The notes below the pieces were generated by a model. It was not told the DNA's origin. It did not search any database and saw nothing but the letters and a program-made list of their open reading frames with translations. A DNA stretch of 64,000 bases from Clusia tigrina (Eukaryota > Arthropoda > Insecta > Diptera > Clusiidae). This document shows, one piece after another, positions 25,254 to 36,736 of the stretch. The position numbers and the translations under genes were made by a program. The stretch covers positions 310,001-374,000 of the forward strand of contig CAKKTE020000496.1 of the NCBI GenBank assembly GCA_920105625.2, read 5' to 3'. Numbering within the stretch: position 1 is the first letter of the stretch; every line of letters begins with the position of its first letter.

Positions 25254-27199
25254 TTGCAAACTTTGATAGGTGTAGGACGTACCGTATAGAAGTTAGGACC
25301 ATTTGAAGTTTTATCAGTGTTTGATTTGGAACTCAGGGTAGCATAGCTTTGAGCGATAGCTTAAATTGGCAAGAGGCTCGAGTACTTTATTGTTGCAAAA
25401 TTTCAAGGTTTTATGACGCTCCAGTAAAAAGTTACAAGCATTTGTATGTTGCAAACTTTGATAGGTGTAGGACGTACCGTATAGAAGTTAGGGCCATTTG
25501 AAGTTTTATCAGTGTTTGATTTGGGACTCAAGGGTAGCATAGCTTTGAGCGATATCTTAAATTGACAAGAGGCTCGAGTACTTTATTGTTACAAAATTTC
25601 AAGCCTTTACGACGCTCCAGTAAAAAGTTACAAGCATTTCTATGTTGCAAACTTTGATAGCTGTAGGACGTACCGTATAGAAGTTAGGGCCATTTGAAGT
25701 TTTATCAGTGTTTGATTTGGGACTCATGGGTAGCATAGCTATGAGCGATAGCTTAAATTGACAAGAGGCTCGCGTACTTTATTGTTACAAAATTTGAAGG
25801 TTTTATGACGCTCCAGTAAAAAGTTACAAGCATTTGTCTGTTGCAAACTTTGATAGGTGTAGGACGTACCGTATAGAAGTTAGGGCCATTTGAAGTTTTA
25901 TCAGTGTTTGATTTGGGACTCAAGGGTAGCATAGCTTTGAGCGATAGCTTAAATTGACAAGAGGCTCAAGTACTTTATTGTTACAAAATTTCAAGGTTTT
26001 ATAACGCTCCAGTAAAAAGTTACAAGCATTTGTATGTTGCAAACTTTGATAGGTGTAGGACGTACCGTATAGAAGTTAGGGCCATTTGAAGTGTTATCAC
26101 TGTTTGATTTGGGACTCAAGGGTAGCATAGCTTTTAGCGATAGCTTAAATTGACAAGAGGCTCGAGTACTTTATTGTTAAAAAATTTCAAAGTTTTATGA
26201 CGTTCCAGTAAAAAGTTAGAAGCATTTGTATGTTGCAAACGTTGATAGGTGTGGGACGTACCGTAGAGAAGTTAGGGCTATTTGAAGTTTTACCAGTGTT
26301 TGATTTGGGCCTCAAGGGTAGCATAGCTTTGAGCGATAGCTTAAATTGACAAGAGACTCGAGTACTTTATTGTTACAAAATGTCAAGGTTTTATGACGCT
26401 CCAGTAAAAAGTTACAAGCAAACTTTGATAGGTGTAGGACGTACCGTATAGAAGTTAGTGCCATTTGAAGTTTTATCACTGTTTGATTTCGGACTCAAGT
26501 TTAGCATAGCTTTGAGCGATAGCTTAAAGTGACAAGAGGCTCGAGTACTTTATTGTTACAAAATTTCAAGGTTTTATGACACTCCAGTCAAAAGTTACAA
26601 GCATTTGTATATTGCAAACTTTGATAGGTGTAGGACGTACCGTATAGAAGTAAGGGTCATTTTAAGTTTTATCAGTGTTTGATTTGGGACTCAAGGGTAG
26701 CATAGCTTTGAGCGATAGCTTAAATTGACAAGAGGCTCGATTACCTTGTTGTTACAAAATTTCAAGGTTTTATGACGCTCCAGTAAAAAGTTACAAGCAT
26801 TTGTATGTTGCAAACTTTGATAGGTGTAGGACGTACCGTATAGAAGTTAGGGCCATTTGAAGTTTTATCAGTGTTTGATTTGGGACTCAATGGTAGCATA
26901 GCTTTGAGCGATATCTTAAATTGACAAGAGGCTCGAGTACTTTATTGTTACAAAATTTCAAGCTTTTACGACGCTCCAGTAAAAAGTTACAAGCATTTCT
27001 ATGTTGCAAACTTTGATAGCTGTAGGACGTACCGTATAGAAGTTAGGGCCATTTGAAGTTTTATCAGTGTTTGATTTGGGACTCAAGGGTAGCATAGCTT
27101 TGAGCGATAGCTTAAATTGACAAGAGGCTCAAGTACTTTATTGTTACAAAATTTCAAGGTTTTATAACGGTCCAGTAAAAAGTTACAAGCATTTGTATG
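25254..27199 (+). repeat. B-type mixed segment with a partial module (copy 3)
   Basis: Ten monomers. The units at 26037, 26233 (183 bp) and 26416 correspond to B-module members with CACTGTTTG, CCGTAGAG and the ACAAGC/AAAC deletion, but the CAAACTTGG member is missing. Units with GATAGCTGTAGG at 25645 and 27004 show a 1359-1360 bp duplication offset. The unit at 26612 (ATTGCAAAC, GGGTCATTTTAAG, CTCGATTACC) is a relative of domain C units at 29512, 34051 and 37624. Confidence 0.7.
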
Positions 27200-28531
27200 T
27201 TGCAAACTTTGATAGGTGTAGGACGTACCGTATAGAGGTTAGGGCCATTTGAAGTTTTATCACTGTTTGATTTGGGACTCAAGGGTAGCATAGCTTTGAG
27301 CGATAGCTTAAATTGACAAGAGGCTCGAGTACTTTATTGTTAAAAAATTTCAAAGATTTATGAGGTTCCAGTAAAAAGTTAGAAGCATTTGTATGTTACA
27401 AACGTTGATAGGTGTAGGACGTACCGTAGAGAAGTTAGGGCTATTTGAAGTTTTACCAGTGTTTGATTTGGGACTCAAGGGTAGCATAGCTTTGAGCGAT
27501 AGTCTAAATTGACAAGAGGCTCGAGTACTTTATTGTTAAACAAATTTCAAGGTTCTATGACGCTTCAGTAAAAACTTACAAGAATTTGTATGTTGCAAAC
27601 TTGGATAGGTGTAAGACGTACCGTATAGAAGTTAGGGCCATTTAAAGTTTTATCAGAGTTTGATTTGGGACTCAAGGGTAGCATAGCTTTGAGCGATAGC
27701 TTAAATTGACAAGAGACTCGAGTACTTTATTGTTACAAAATGTCAAGGTTTTATGACGCTCCAGTAAAAAGTTACAAGCAAACTTTGATAGGTGTAGGAC
27801 GTACTGTATAGAAGTTAGTGCCATTTGAAGTTTTATCACTGTTTGATTTCGGACTCAAGTTTAGCATAGCTTTGAGCGATAGCTTAATTTGACAAGAGGC
27901 TGGAGTACTTTATTGTTACAAAATTACAAGAATTTATGACGCTCCAGTAAAAAGTTACAAGCATTTGTATGTTGCAAACTTTGATAGGTGTAGGACGTAC
28001 CGTATAGAAGTTAGGGCCCTTTAAAGTTTTATCAGTGTTTGATTTGGGACTCAAGAGTAGCATAGCTTTGCGCGATAGCTTAAATTGACAAGAGGCTCGA
28101 GTACTTTATTGTTAGAAAATTTCAACAAGCATTTGTATGTTGCATACTTTGATAGGTGTAGGACGTAACGTATAGAAGTTAGCGCCATTTGAAGTTTTAT
28201 CAGTGTTTGATTTGAGAGTCAAGGGTAGCATAGCTTTGAGCGATAGCTTAAATTGACAAGAGGCTCGAGTACTTTATTGTTAAAAAATTTCAAGGTTTTA
28301 TGACGCTCCAGTAAAAAGTTACCAGCATTTGTATGTTGCAAACGTTGATAGGTGTAGGACGTACCGTATAGAAGTTAGGGCCATTTGAAGTTTTATCAGT
28401 GTTTGATTTGGGACTCAAGGGTAGCATAGCTTTGAGCGATAGCTTAAATTGACAAGAGGCTCGAGTACTTTATTGTTTCAAAATTTCAAGGTTTTATGAC
28501 GCTCCAGTAAAAAGTTACAAGCATTTGTATG
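27200..28531 (+). repeat. B module, copy 4 (7 monomers)
   Basis: Starts at 27200, 27396, 27593 (183 bp), 27776, 27972 (168 bp), 28140 and 28336, matching copy 1 from 19668 on. The 183- and 168-bp units recur in the same order. The 27396 unit has a 1-bp gain (TTAAACAAATTT, 197 bp). Domain C begins directly after it with the first CTTCTAGAAG monomer. Confidence 0.8.
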
Positions 28532-31467
28532 TTGCAAACTTTGATAGGTGTAGGACGTACCTTCTAGAAGTTAGGGCCATTTGAAGTTTTATCAGTGTTT
28601 GTTTTGGGACTCAGGGGTAGCATAGCTTTGAGCTATAGCTTAAATTGACTAGAGGCTCGAGTACTTTATTGTTACAAAATTTCAAGGTTTTATGACACTC
28701 CAGTCAAAAGTTACAAGCATTTTTAGGTTGCAAACTTTGATAGGTGTAGGACGTACCGTATAGAAGTTAGGGCCATTTGAAGTTTTATCAGTGTTTGATT
28801 TGGGACTCATGGGTATAATAGCTTTGAGCGATAGCTTAAATTGACAAGAGGCTCGCGTACTTTATTGTTACAAAATTTGAAGGTTTTATGACGTTCCAGT
28901 AAAAAGGTACAAGCATTTGTGTGTTGCAAACTTTGATAGGTGTAGGACGTACCGTATAGAAGTTAGGGCCATTTGAAGTTTTATCAGTGTTTGCTTTGGG
29001 ACTCAGGGGTAGCATAGCTTTGAGCGATAGATTAAATTGACAAGAGGCTCGAGTACTTTATTGTTAGAAAATTTCAAAGTCTTATGACGCTGCAGTAAAA
29101 AGTTACAAGCATTTGTATGTTGCAAACTTTGATAGGTGTAGGACGTACCTTATAGAAGTTAGGGCCATTTGAAGTTTTATCAGTGTTTGATTTGTGACTC
29201 AGGGGCAGCATAGCTTTGACCGATAGCTTAAATTGACAAGAGGCTCGAGTACTTTATTGTTACAAAATTTCAAGGTTTTATGACGCTCCAGTAAAAAGTT
29301 ACAAGCATTTGTATGTTGCAAACTTTGATAAGTGTAGGACGTACCGTATAGAAGTTAGGGCCATTTGAAGCTTTATCAGTGTTTGATTTGGGACTCAAGG
29401 GTAGCACAGCTTTGAGCGATAGCTTAAATTGACAAGAGGCTCCAGTACTTTATTGTTACAAAATTTCAAGGTTTTATGACACTCCAGTCAAAAGTTACAA
29501 GCATTTGTATATTGCAAACTTTAATAGGTGTAGGACGTACCGTATAGAAGTTAGGGTCATTTTAAGTTTTATCAGTGTTTGATTTCGGACTCACGGGTAG
29601 CATAGCTTTGAGCGATAGCTTAAATTGACAAGAGGCTCGATTACCTTATTGTTACAAAATTTCAAGGTTTTATGACGCTCCAGTAAAAAGTTACAAGCAT
29701 TTGTATGTTGCAAACTTTGATAGGTGTAGGACGTACCGTATAGAAGTTAGGGCCATTTCAAGTTTTATCAGTATTTGATTTGGGACTCAAGGGAAGTATA
29801 GCTTCGAGCGATAGCTTAAATTGACAAAAGGCTCGAATACTTTATTGTTACAAAATTTCAAGGTTTTATGACGCTCCAGTAAAAAGTTACAAGCACTTGT
29901 ATGTTGCAAACTTTGATAGGTGTAGGACATACCGTATAGAAGTTAGGGCCATTTTAAGTTTTATCAGTGTTTGATTTGGAACTCAGGGTAGCATAGCTTC
30001 GAGCGATAGCTTAAATTGACAAGAGGCTCGAGTACTTTATTGTTACAAAATTTCAAGGTTTTATGACGCTCCAGTAAAAAGTTACAAGCATTTGTATGTT
30101 GCAAACTTTGATAGGTGTAGGACGTACCGTATAGAAGTTAGGGCCATTTTAAGTTTTATCAGTGTTTGATTTGGGACACAAGGGTAGCATAGCTTTGAGC
30201 GATATCTTCAATTGACAAGAGGCTCGAGTACTTTATTGTTACAAAATTTGAAGGTTTTATGACGCTCCAGTAAAAAGTTACAAGCATTTGTATGTTGCAA
30301 ACTTTGATAGGTGTAGGACGTACCGTATAGAAGTTAGGGCCATTTGAAGTTTTATCAGTGTTTGCTTTGGGACTCAGGGGTAGCATAGCTTTGAGCGATA
30401 GCTTAAATTGACAACAGGCTCGAGTACTTTATTGTTACAAAATTTCAAGGTTTTATGACGCTCCAGTAAAAAGTTACAAGCATTTGTATGTTGCAAACTT
30501 TGATAGGTGTAGGACGTAGCTTCTAGAAGTTAGGGCCGTCTGAAGTTTTATCAGTGTTTGATTTGGGACTTACGGGTAGCATAGCTTTGAGCGATAGCTT
30601 AAATTGACTAGAGGCTCGAGTACTTTATTGTTACAAAATTTCAAGGTTTTATGACGCTCCAGTAAAAAGTTACAAGCATTTTTATGTTGCAAACTTTGAT
30701 AGGTGTAGGACGTACCGTATAGAAGTTAGGGCCATTTCAAGTTTTCTCAGTATTTGATTTGGGACTCAAGGGAAGTATAGCTTCGAGCGATAGCTTAAAT
30801 TGACAAGAGGCTCGAGTACTTTATTGTTACAAAATTTCAAGGTTTTATGACGGTCCAGTAAAAAGTTACAAGCACTTGTATGTTGCAAACTTTGATAGGT
30901 GTAGGACGTACCGTATAGAAGTTAGGGCCATTTTAAGTTTTATCAGTGTTTGATTTGGAACTCAGGGTAGCATAGCTTCGAGCGATAGCTTAAATTGACA
31001 AGAGGCTCGAGTACTTTATTGTTAAAAAATTTCAAGGTTTTATGAGGCTCCAGTGAAAAGTTACAAGCATTTGTATGTTGCAAACTTTGACAGGTGTAGG
31101 ACGTACCGTATAGAAGTTAGGGCCATCTGAAGTTTTATCAGTGTTTGATTTGGAACTCAGGGTAGCATAGCTTTGAGCGATAGCTTAAATTGACAAGAGG
31201 CTCGAGTACTTTATTGTTACAAAATTTCAAGGTTTTATGACGCTCCAGTAAAAAGTTACAAGCATTTGTATGTTGCAAACTTTGATAGGTGTAGAACGTA
31301 CCGTATAGAAGTTAGGGCCATTTGAAGTTTTATCAGTGTTTGCTTTGGGACTCAGGGGTAGCATAGCTTTGAGCGATAGCTTAAATTGACAAGAGACTCG
31401 AGTACTTTATTGTTACAAAATTTCAAGGTTTTATTACGCTCCAGTAAAAGTTACAAGCATTTGTATG

Positions 31468-31676
31468 TTGCAAACTTTGATAGGTGTAGGACGTACCTTC
31501 TAGAAGTTAGGGCCATTTGAAGTTTTATCAGTGTTTGATTTGGGACTCACGGGTAGCATAGCTTTGAGCGATAGCTTTGAGCGATAGCTTAAATTGACTA
31601 GAGGCTCGAGTACTTTATTGTTACAAAATTTCAAAGTTTTATGACGCTCCAGTAAAAAGTTACAAGCACTTGTATG
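31468..31676 (+). repeat. 209-bp monomer, internal 13-bp repeat expanded
   Basis: The consensus holds 1.5 copies of a 13-bp repeat (ATAGCTTTGAGCG then ATAGCTT). Here there are 2.5 copies, which adds exactly 13 bp. The same expanded unit is at 35028-35236 and 43104-43312. Replication slippage is the simplest cause, followed by spread with the HOR. Confidence 0.9.
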
Positions 31677-33045
31677 TTGCAAACTTTGATAGGTGTAGGA
31701 CGTACCGTATAGAAGTTAGGGCCATTTTAAGTTTTATCAGTGTTTCATTTGGAACTCAGGGTAGCATAGCTTTGAGCGATAGCTTAAATTGACAAGAGGC
31801 TCGAGTACTTTATTGTTAGAAAATTTCAAAGTTTTATGACGCTCCAGTAAAAAGTTACAAGCATTTGTATGTTGCAAACTTTGATAGGTGTAGGACGTAC
31901 CGTATAGAAGTTAGGCCCATTTGAAGTTTTATCAGTGTTTGATTTGGGACTCAAGGGTAGCATAGCTTTGAGCGATATCTTAAATTGACAAGAGGCTCGA
32001 GTACTTTATTGTTACAAAATTTCAAGGTTTTATGACGCTCCAGTAAAAAGTTACAAGCACTTGTATGTTGCAAACTTTGATAGGTGTAGGACGTACCGTA
32101 TAGAAGTTAGGGCCATTTTAAGTTTTATCAGTGTTTGATTTGGAACTCAGGGTAGCATAGCTTTGAGCGATAGCTTAAATTGACAAGAGGCTCAAGTACT
32201 TTATTGTTACAAAATTTCAAGGTTTTATGACGCTCCAGTAAAAAGTTACAAGCATTTTTATGTTGGAAATTTTGATAGGTGTAGGACGTACCGTATAGAA
32301 GTTAGGGCCATTTGAAGTTTTATCACTGTTTGATTTGGGACTCAAGGTTAGCATAGCTTTGAGCGATATCTTAAATTGACAAGAGCCTCGAGTACTTTAT
32401 TGTTACAAAATTTCAAGGTTTTGTGACGCTCCAGTAAAAAGTTACAAGCATTTGTATGTTGCAAACTTTGATAGGTGTAGGACGTACCGTATAGAAGTTA
32501 GGGCCATTTGAAGCTTTATAAGTGTTTGATTTGGAACTCAGGGTAGCATAGCTTTGAGCGATAGCTTAAATTGACAAGGGGCTCGAGTACTTTATTGTTA
32601 CAAAATTTCAAGGTTTTACGACGCTCCAGTAAAAAGTTGCAAGCATTTGTATGTTGCAAACTTTGATAGGTGTAGGACGTACCGTATGGAAGTTAGGGGC
32701 AATTGAAGTTTTATCAGTGTTTGATTTGATACTCAAGGGTAGCATAGCTTTGACCGATAGCTTAAATTGACAAGAGGCTCGAGTACTTTATTGTTACAAA
32801 ATTTCAAGGTTTTACGACGCTCCAGTAAAAAGTTACAAGCATTTGTATGTTGCAAACTTTGATAGGTGTAGGACGTACCGTACAGAAGTTAGGGCCATTT
32901 GAAGTTTTATCACTGTTTGATTTGAGACGCATGCGTAGCATTGCTTTGAGCGATAGCTTAAATTGACAAGAGGCTCGAGTACTTTATTGTTACAAAATTT
33001 CAAGGTTTTATGACGCTCCAGTAAAAAGTTACAAGCATTTGTATG

Positions 33046-33163
33046 TTGCAAACTTTGATAGGTGTAGGACGTACCGTATAGAAGTTAGCGCCTCGAGTAC
33101 TTTATTGTTTCAAAATTTCAAGGTTTTATGACGCTCCAGTAAAAAGTTACAAGCATTTGTATG
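33046..33163 (+). repeat. 118-bp truncated monomer at a HOR junction
   Basis: The unit runs TTAGCGCC and then directly TCGAGTAC, losing 78 bp. It is the only such joint in the window. It lies exactly where domain C HOR copy 1 ends and copy 2 starts, so it is the scar of an out-of-register join. Confidence 0.9.
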
Positions 33164-33947
33164 TTGCAAACTTTGATAGGTGTAGGACGTACCTTCTAGA
33201 AGTTAGGGCCATTTGAAGTTTTATCAGTGTTTGTTTTGGGACTCAGGGGTAGCATAGCTTTGAGCTATAGCTTAAATTGACTAGAGGCTCGAGTACTTTA
33301 TTGTTACAAAATTTCAAGGTTTTATGACACTCCAGTCAAAAGTTACAAGCATTTTTATGTTGCAAACTTTGATAGGTGTAGGACGTACCGTATAGAAGTT
33401 AGGGCCATTTGAAGTTTTATCAGTGTTTGATTTGGGACTCATGGGTATAATAGCTTTGAGCGATAGCTTAAATTGACAAGAGGCTCGCGTACTTTATTGT
33501 TACAAAATTTGAAGGTTTTATGACGTTCCAGTAAAAAGGTACAAGCATTTGTGTGTTGCAAACTTTGATAGGTGTAGGACGTACCGTATAGAAGTTAGGG
33601 CCATTTGAAGTTTTATCAGTGTTTGCTTTGGGACTCAGGGGTAGCATAGCTTTGAGCGATAGATTAAATTGACAAGAGGCTCGAGTACTTTATTGTTAGA
33701 AAATTTCAAAGTCTTATGACGCTGCAGTAAAAAGTTACAAGCATTTGTATGTTGCAAACTTTGATAGGTGTAGGACGTACCTTATAGAAGTTAGGGCCAT
33801 TTGAAGTTTTATCAGTGTTTGATTTGTGACTCAGGGGCAGCATAGCTTTGAGCGATAGCTTAAATTGACAAGAGGCTCGAGTACTTTATTGTTACAAAAT
33901 TTCAAGGTTTTATGACGCTCCAGTAAAAAGTTACAAGCATTTGTATG

Positions 33948-34050
33948 TTGCAAACTTTGATAGGTGTAGGACGTACCGTATAGAAGTTAGGGCCATTTGA
34001 AGCTTTATCAGTGTTTGATTTGGGACTCAAGGGTTACAAGCATTTGTATA
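33948..34050 (+). repeat. 103-bp unit, 93-bp deletion (first copy)
   Basis: CTCAAGGG is joined directly to TTACAAGC, removing the second half of the monomer. The joint shares GT on both sides. The same joint is found in 37521-37623. The orthologous full unit is 29316-29511. Confidence 0.9.
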
Positions 34051-35027
34051 TTGCAAACTTTGATAGGTGTAGGACGTACCGTATAGAAGTTAGGGTCATT
34101 TTAAGTTTTATCAGTGTTTGATTTCGGACTCACGGGTAGCATAGCTTTGAGCGATAGCTTAAATTGACAAGAGGCTCGATTACCTTATTGTTACAAAATT
34201 TCAAGGTTTTATGACGCTCCAGTAAAAAGTTACAAGCATTTGTATGTTGCAAACTTTGATAGGTGTAGGACGTACCGTATAGAAGTTAGGGCCATTTCAA
34301 GTTTTATCAGTATTTGATTTGGGACTCAAGGGAAGTATAGCTTCGAGCGATAGCTTAAATTGACAAGAGGCTCGAGTACTTTATTGTTACAAAATTTCAA
34401 GGTTTTATGACGGTCCAGTAAAAAGTTACAAGCACTTGTATGTTGCAAACTTTGATAGGTGTAGGACGTACCGTATAGAAGTTAGGGCCATTTTAAGTTT
34501 TATCAGTGTTTGATTTGGAACTCAGGGTAGCATAGCTTCGAGCGATAGCTTAAATTGACAAGAGGCTCGAGTACTTTATTGTTAAAAAATTTCAAGGTTT
34601 TATGAGGCTCCAGTGAAAAGTTACAAGCATTTGTATGTTGCAAACTTTGACAGGTGTAGGACGTACCGTATAGAAGTTAGGGCCATCTGAAGTTTTATCA
34701 GTGTTTGATTTGGAACTCAGGGTAGCATAGCTTTGAGCGATAGCTTAAATTGACAAGAGGCTCGAGTACTTTATTGTTACAAAATTTCAAGGTTTTATGA
34801 CGCTCCAGTAAAAAGTTACAAGCATTTGTATGTTGCAAACTTTGATAGGTGTAGAACGTACCGTATAGAAGTTAGGGCCATTTGAAGTTTTATCAGTGTT
34901 TGCTTTGGGACTCAGGGGTAGCATAGCTTTGAGCGATAGCTTAAATTGACAAGAGACTCGAGTACTTTATTGTTACAAAATTTCAAGGTTTTATTACGCT
35001 CCAGTAAAAGTTACAAGCATTTGTATG

Positions 35028-35236
35028 TTGCAAACTTTGATAGGTGTAGGACGTACCTTCTAGAAGTTAGGGCCGTTTGAAGTTTTATCAGTGTTTGATT
35101 TGGGACTCACGGGTAGCATAGCTTTGAGCGATAGCTTTGAGCGATAGCTTAAATTGACTAGAGGCTCGAGTACTTTATTGTTACAAAATTTCAAAGTTTT
35201 ATGACGCTCCAGTAAAAAGTTACAAGCACTTGTATG
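35028..35236 (+). repeat. 209-bp monomer, second copy
   Basis: Same 13-bp gain as 31468, 3560 bp away, in the matching position of HOR copy 2. The preceding short CCAGTAAAAG (one A fewer) is also shared. Confidence 0.9.
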
Positions 35237-36605
35237 TTGCAAACTTTGATAGGTGTAGGACGTACCGTATAGAAGTTAGGGCCATTTTAAGTTTTATCAG
35301 TGTTTCATTTGGAACTCAGGGTAGCATAGCTTTGAGCGATAGCTTAAATTGACAAGAGGCTCGAGTACTTTATTGTTAGAAAATTTCAAAGTTTTATGAC
35401 GCTCCAGTAAAAAGTTACAAGCATTTGTATGTTGCAAACTTTGATAGGTGTAGGACGTACCGTATAGAAGTTAGGCCCATTTGAAGTTTTATCAGTGTTT
35501 GATTTGGGACTCAAGGGTAGCATAGCTTTGAGCGATATCTTAAATTGACAAGAGGCTCGAGTACTTTATTGTTACAAAATTTCAAGGTTTTATGACGCTC
35601 CAGTAAAAAGTTACAAGCACTTGTATGTTGCAAACTTTGATAGGTGTAGGACGTACCGTATAGAAGTTAGGGCCATTTTAAGTTTTATCAGTGTTTGATT
35701 TGGAACTCAGGGTAGCATAGCTTTGAGCGATAGCTTAAATTGACAAGAGGCTCAAGTACTTTATTGTTACAAAATTTCAAGGTTTTATGACGCTCCAGTA
35801 AAAAGTTACAAGCATTTTTATGTTGGAAATTTTGATAGGTGTAGGACGTACCGTATAGAAGTTAGGGCCATTTGAAGTTTTATCACTGTTTGATTTGGGA
35901 CTCAAGGTTAGCATAGCTTTGAGCGATATCTTAAATTGACAAGAGCCTCGAGTACTTTATTGTTACAAAATTTCAAGGTTTTGTGACGCTCCAGTAAAAA
36001 GTTACAAGCATTTGTATGTTGCAAACTTTGATAGGTGTAGGACGTACCGTATAGAAGTTAGGGCCATTTGAAGCTTTATAAGTGTTTGATTTGGAACTCA
36101 GGGTAGCATAGCTTTGAGCGATAGCTTAAATTGACAAGGGGCTCGAGTACTTTATTGTTACAAAATTTCAAGGTTTTAAGACGCTCCAGTAAAAAGTTGC
36201 AAGCATTTGTATGTTGCAAACTTTGATAGGTGTAGGACGTACCGTATGGAAGTTAGGGGCAATTGAAGTTTTATCAGTGTTTGATTTGATACTCAAGGGT
36301 AGCATAGCTTTGACCGATAGCTTAAATTGACAAGAGGCTCGAGTACTTTATTGTTACAAAATTTCAAGGTTTTACGACGCTCCAGTAAAAAGTTACAAGC
36401 ATTTGTATGTTGCAAACTTTGATAGGTGTAGGACGTACCGTACAGAAGTTAGGGCCATTTGAAGTTTTATCACTGTTTGATTTGAGACGCATGCGTAGCA
36501 TTGCTTTGAGCGATAGCTTAAATTGACAAGAGGCTCGAGTACTTTATTGTTACAAAATTTCAAGGTTTTATGACGCTCCAGTAAAAAGTTACAAGCATTT
36601 GTATG

Positions 36606-36736
36606 TTGCAAACTTTGATAGGTGTAGGACGTACCGTATAGAAGTTAGCGCCATTTGAAGTTTTATCGAGTACTTTATTGTTTCAAAATTTCAAGGTTTT
36701 ATGACGCTCCAGTAAAAAGTTACAAGCATTTGTATG
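36606..36736 (+). repeat. 131-bp truncated monomer at a HOR junction
   Basis: The unit runs GTTTTATC and then GAGTACTTT, losing 65 bp with a TC overlap. It sits at the boundary of HOR copies 2 and 3 in domain C, but its breakpoint differs from the 118-bp unit at 33046, so the two joins were separate events or one was later altered. Confidence 0.9.

Larger units (their letters stand above)
19472..28531 (+). repeat. Domain B: diverged monomers with recurrent short units
   Basis: About 47 monomers, on average more diverged from consensus than in domain A or E. Typical changes are CAAACGTTG with GTCGGACG and CCGTAGAG, CACTGTTTG, TTAAAAAATTTC, ATGAGGTTCC, CAAACTTGGATAGG with TAAGACG, and GGACTCAAGTTTAGC. 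Two short unit types recur: 183 bp (deletion between ACAAGC and AAAC) and 168 bp (deletion leaving TTTCAACAAGC). An A-type segment (20988-22946) lies inside. No gene or foreign insertion is present. Confidence 0.8.
28532..33163 (+). repeat. Domain C HOR, copy 1 (24 monomers, 4632 bp)
   Basis: Runs from the CTTCTAGAAG/TGTTTTGGG monomer at 28532 to a truncated 118-bp unit at 33046. Members include 28728 (TATAATAGC), 28924 (GTGTGTTGC), 29120 (GCTGCAG), 29512 (ATTGCAAAC), 30883 (ACGGTCC), 31078 (GACAGG), 31468 (209 bp), 32263 (TTGGAAATT), 32654 (GGGGCAATTG) and 32850 (ACGCATGCGT). Copies 2 and 3 repeat this order with defined losses. Copy 1 alone keeps a full-length monomer at 29316. Confidence 0.85.
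33164..36736 (+). repeat. Domain C HOR, copy 2 (19 monomers, 3573 bp)
   Basis: Follows copy 1 member by member from 33164. It lacks 93 bp across two monomers (103-bp unit at 33948, joint CTCAAGGGTTACAAG) and lacks the five monomers equivalent to 29904-30882 (979 bp). It ends in a 131-bp truncated unit at 36606. The length difference from copy 1 is fully explained: 979 + 93 - 13 = 1059 bp. Confidence 0.9.
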
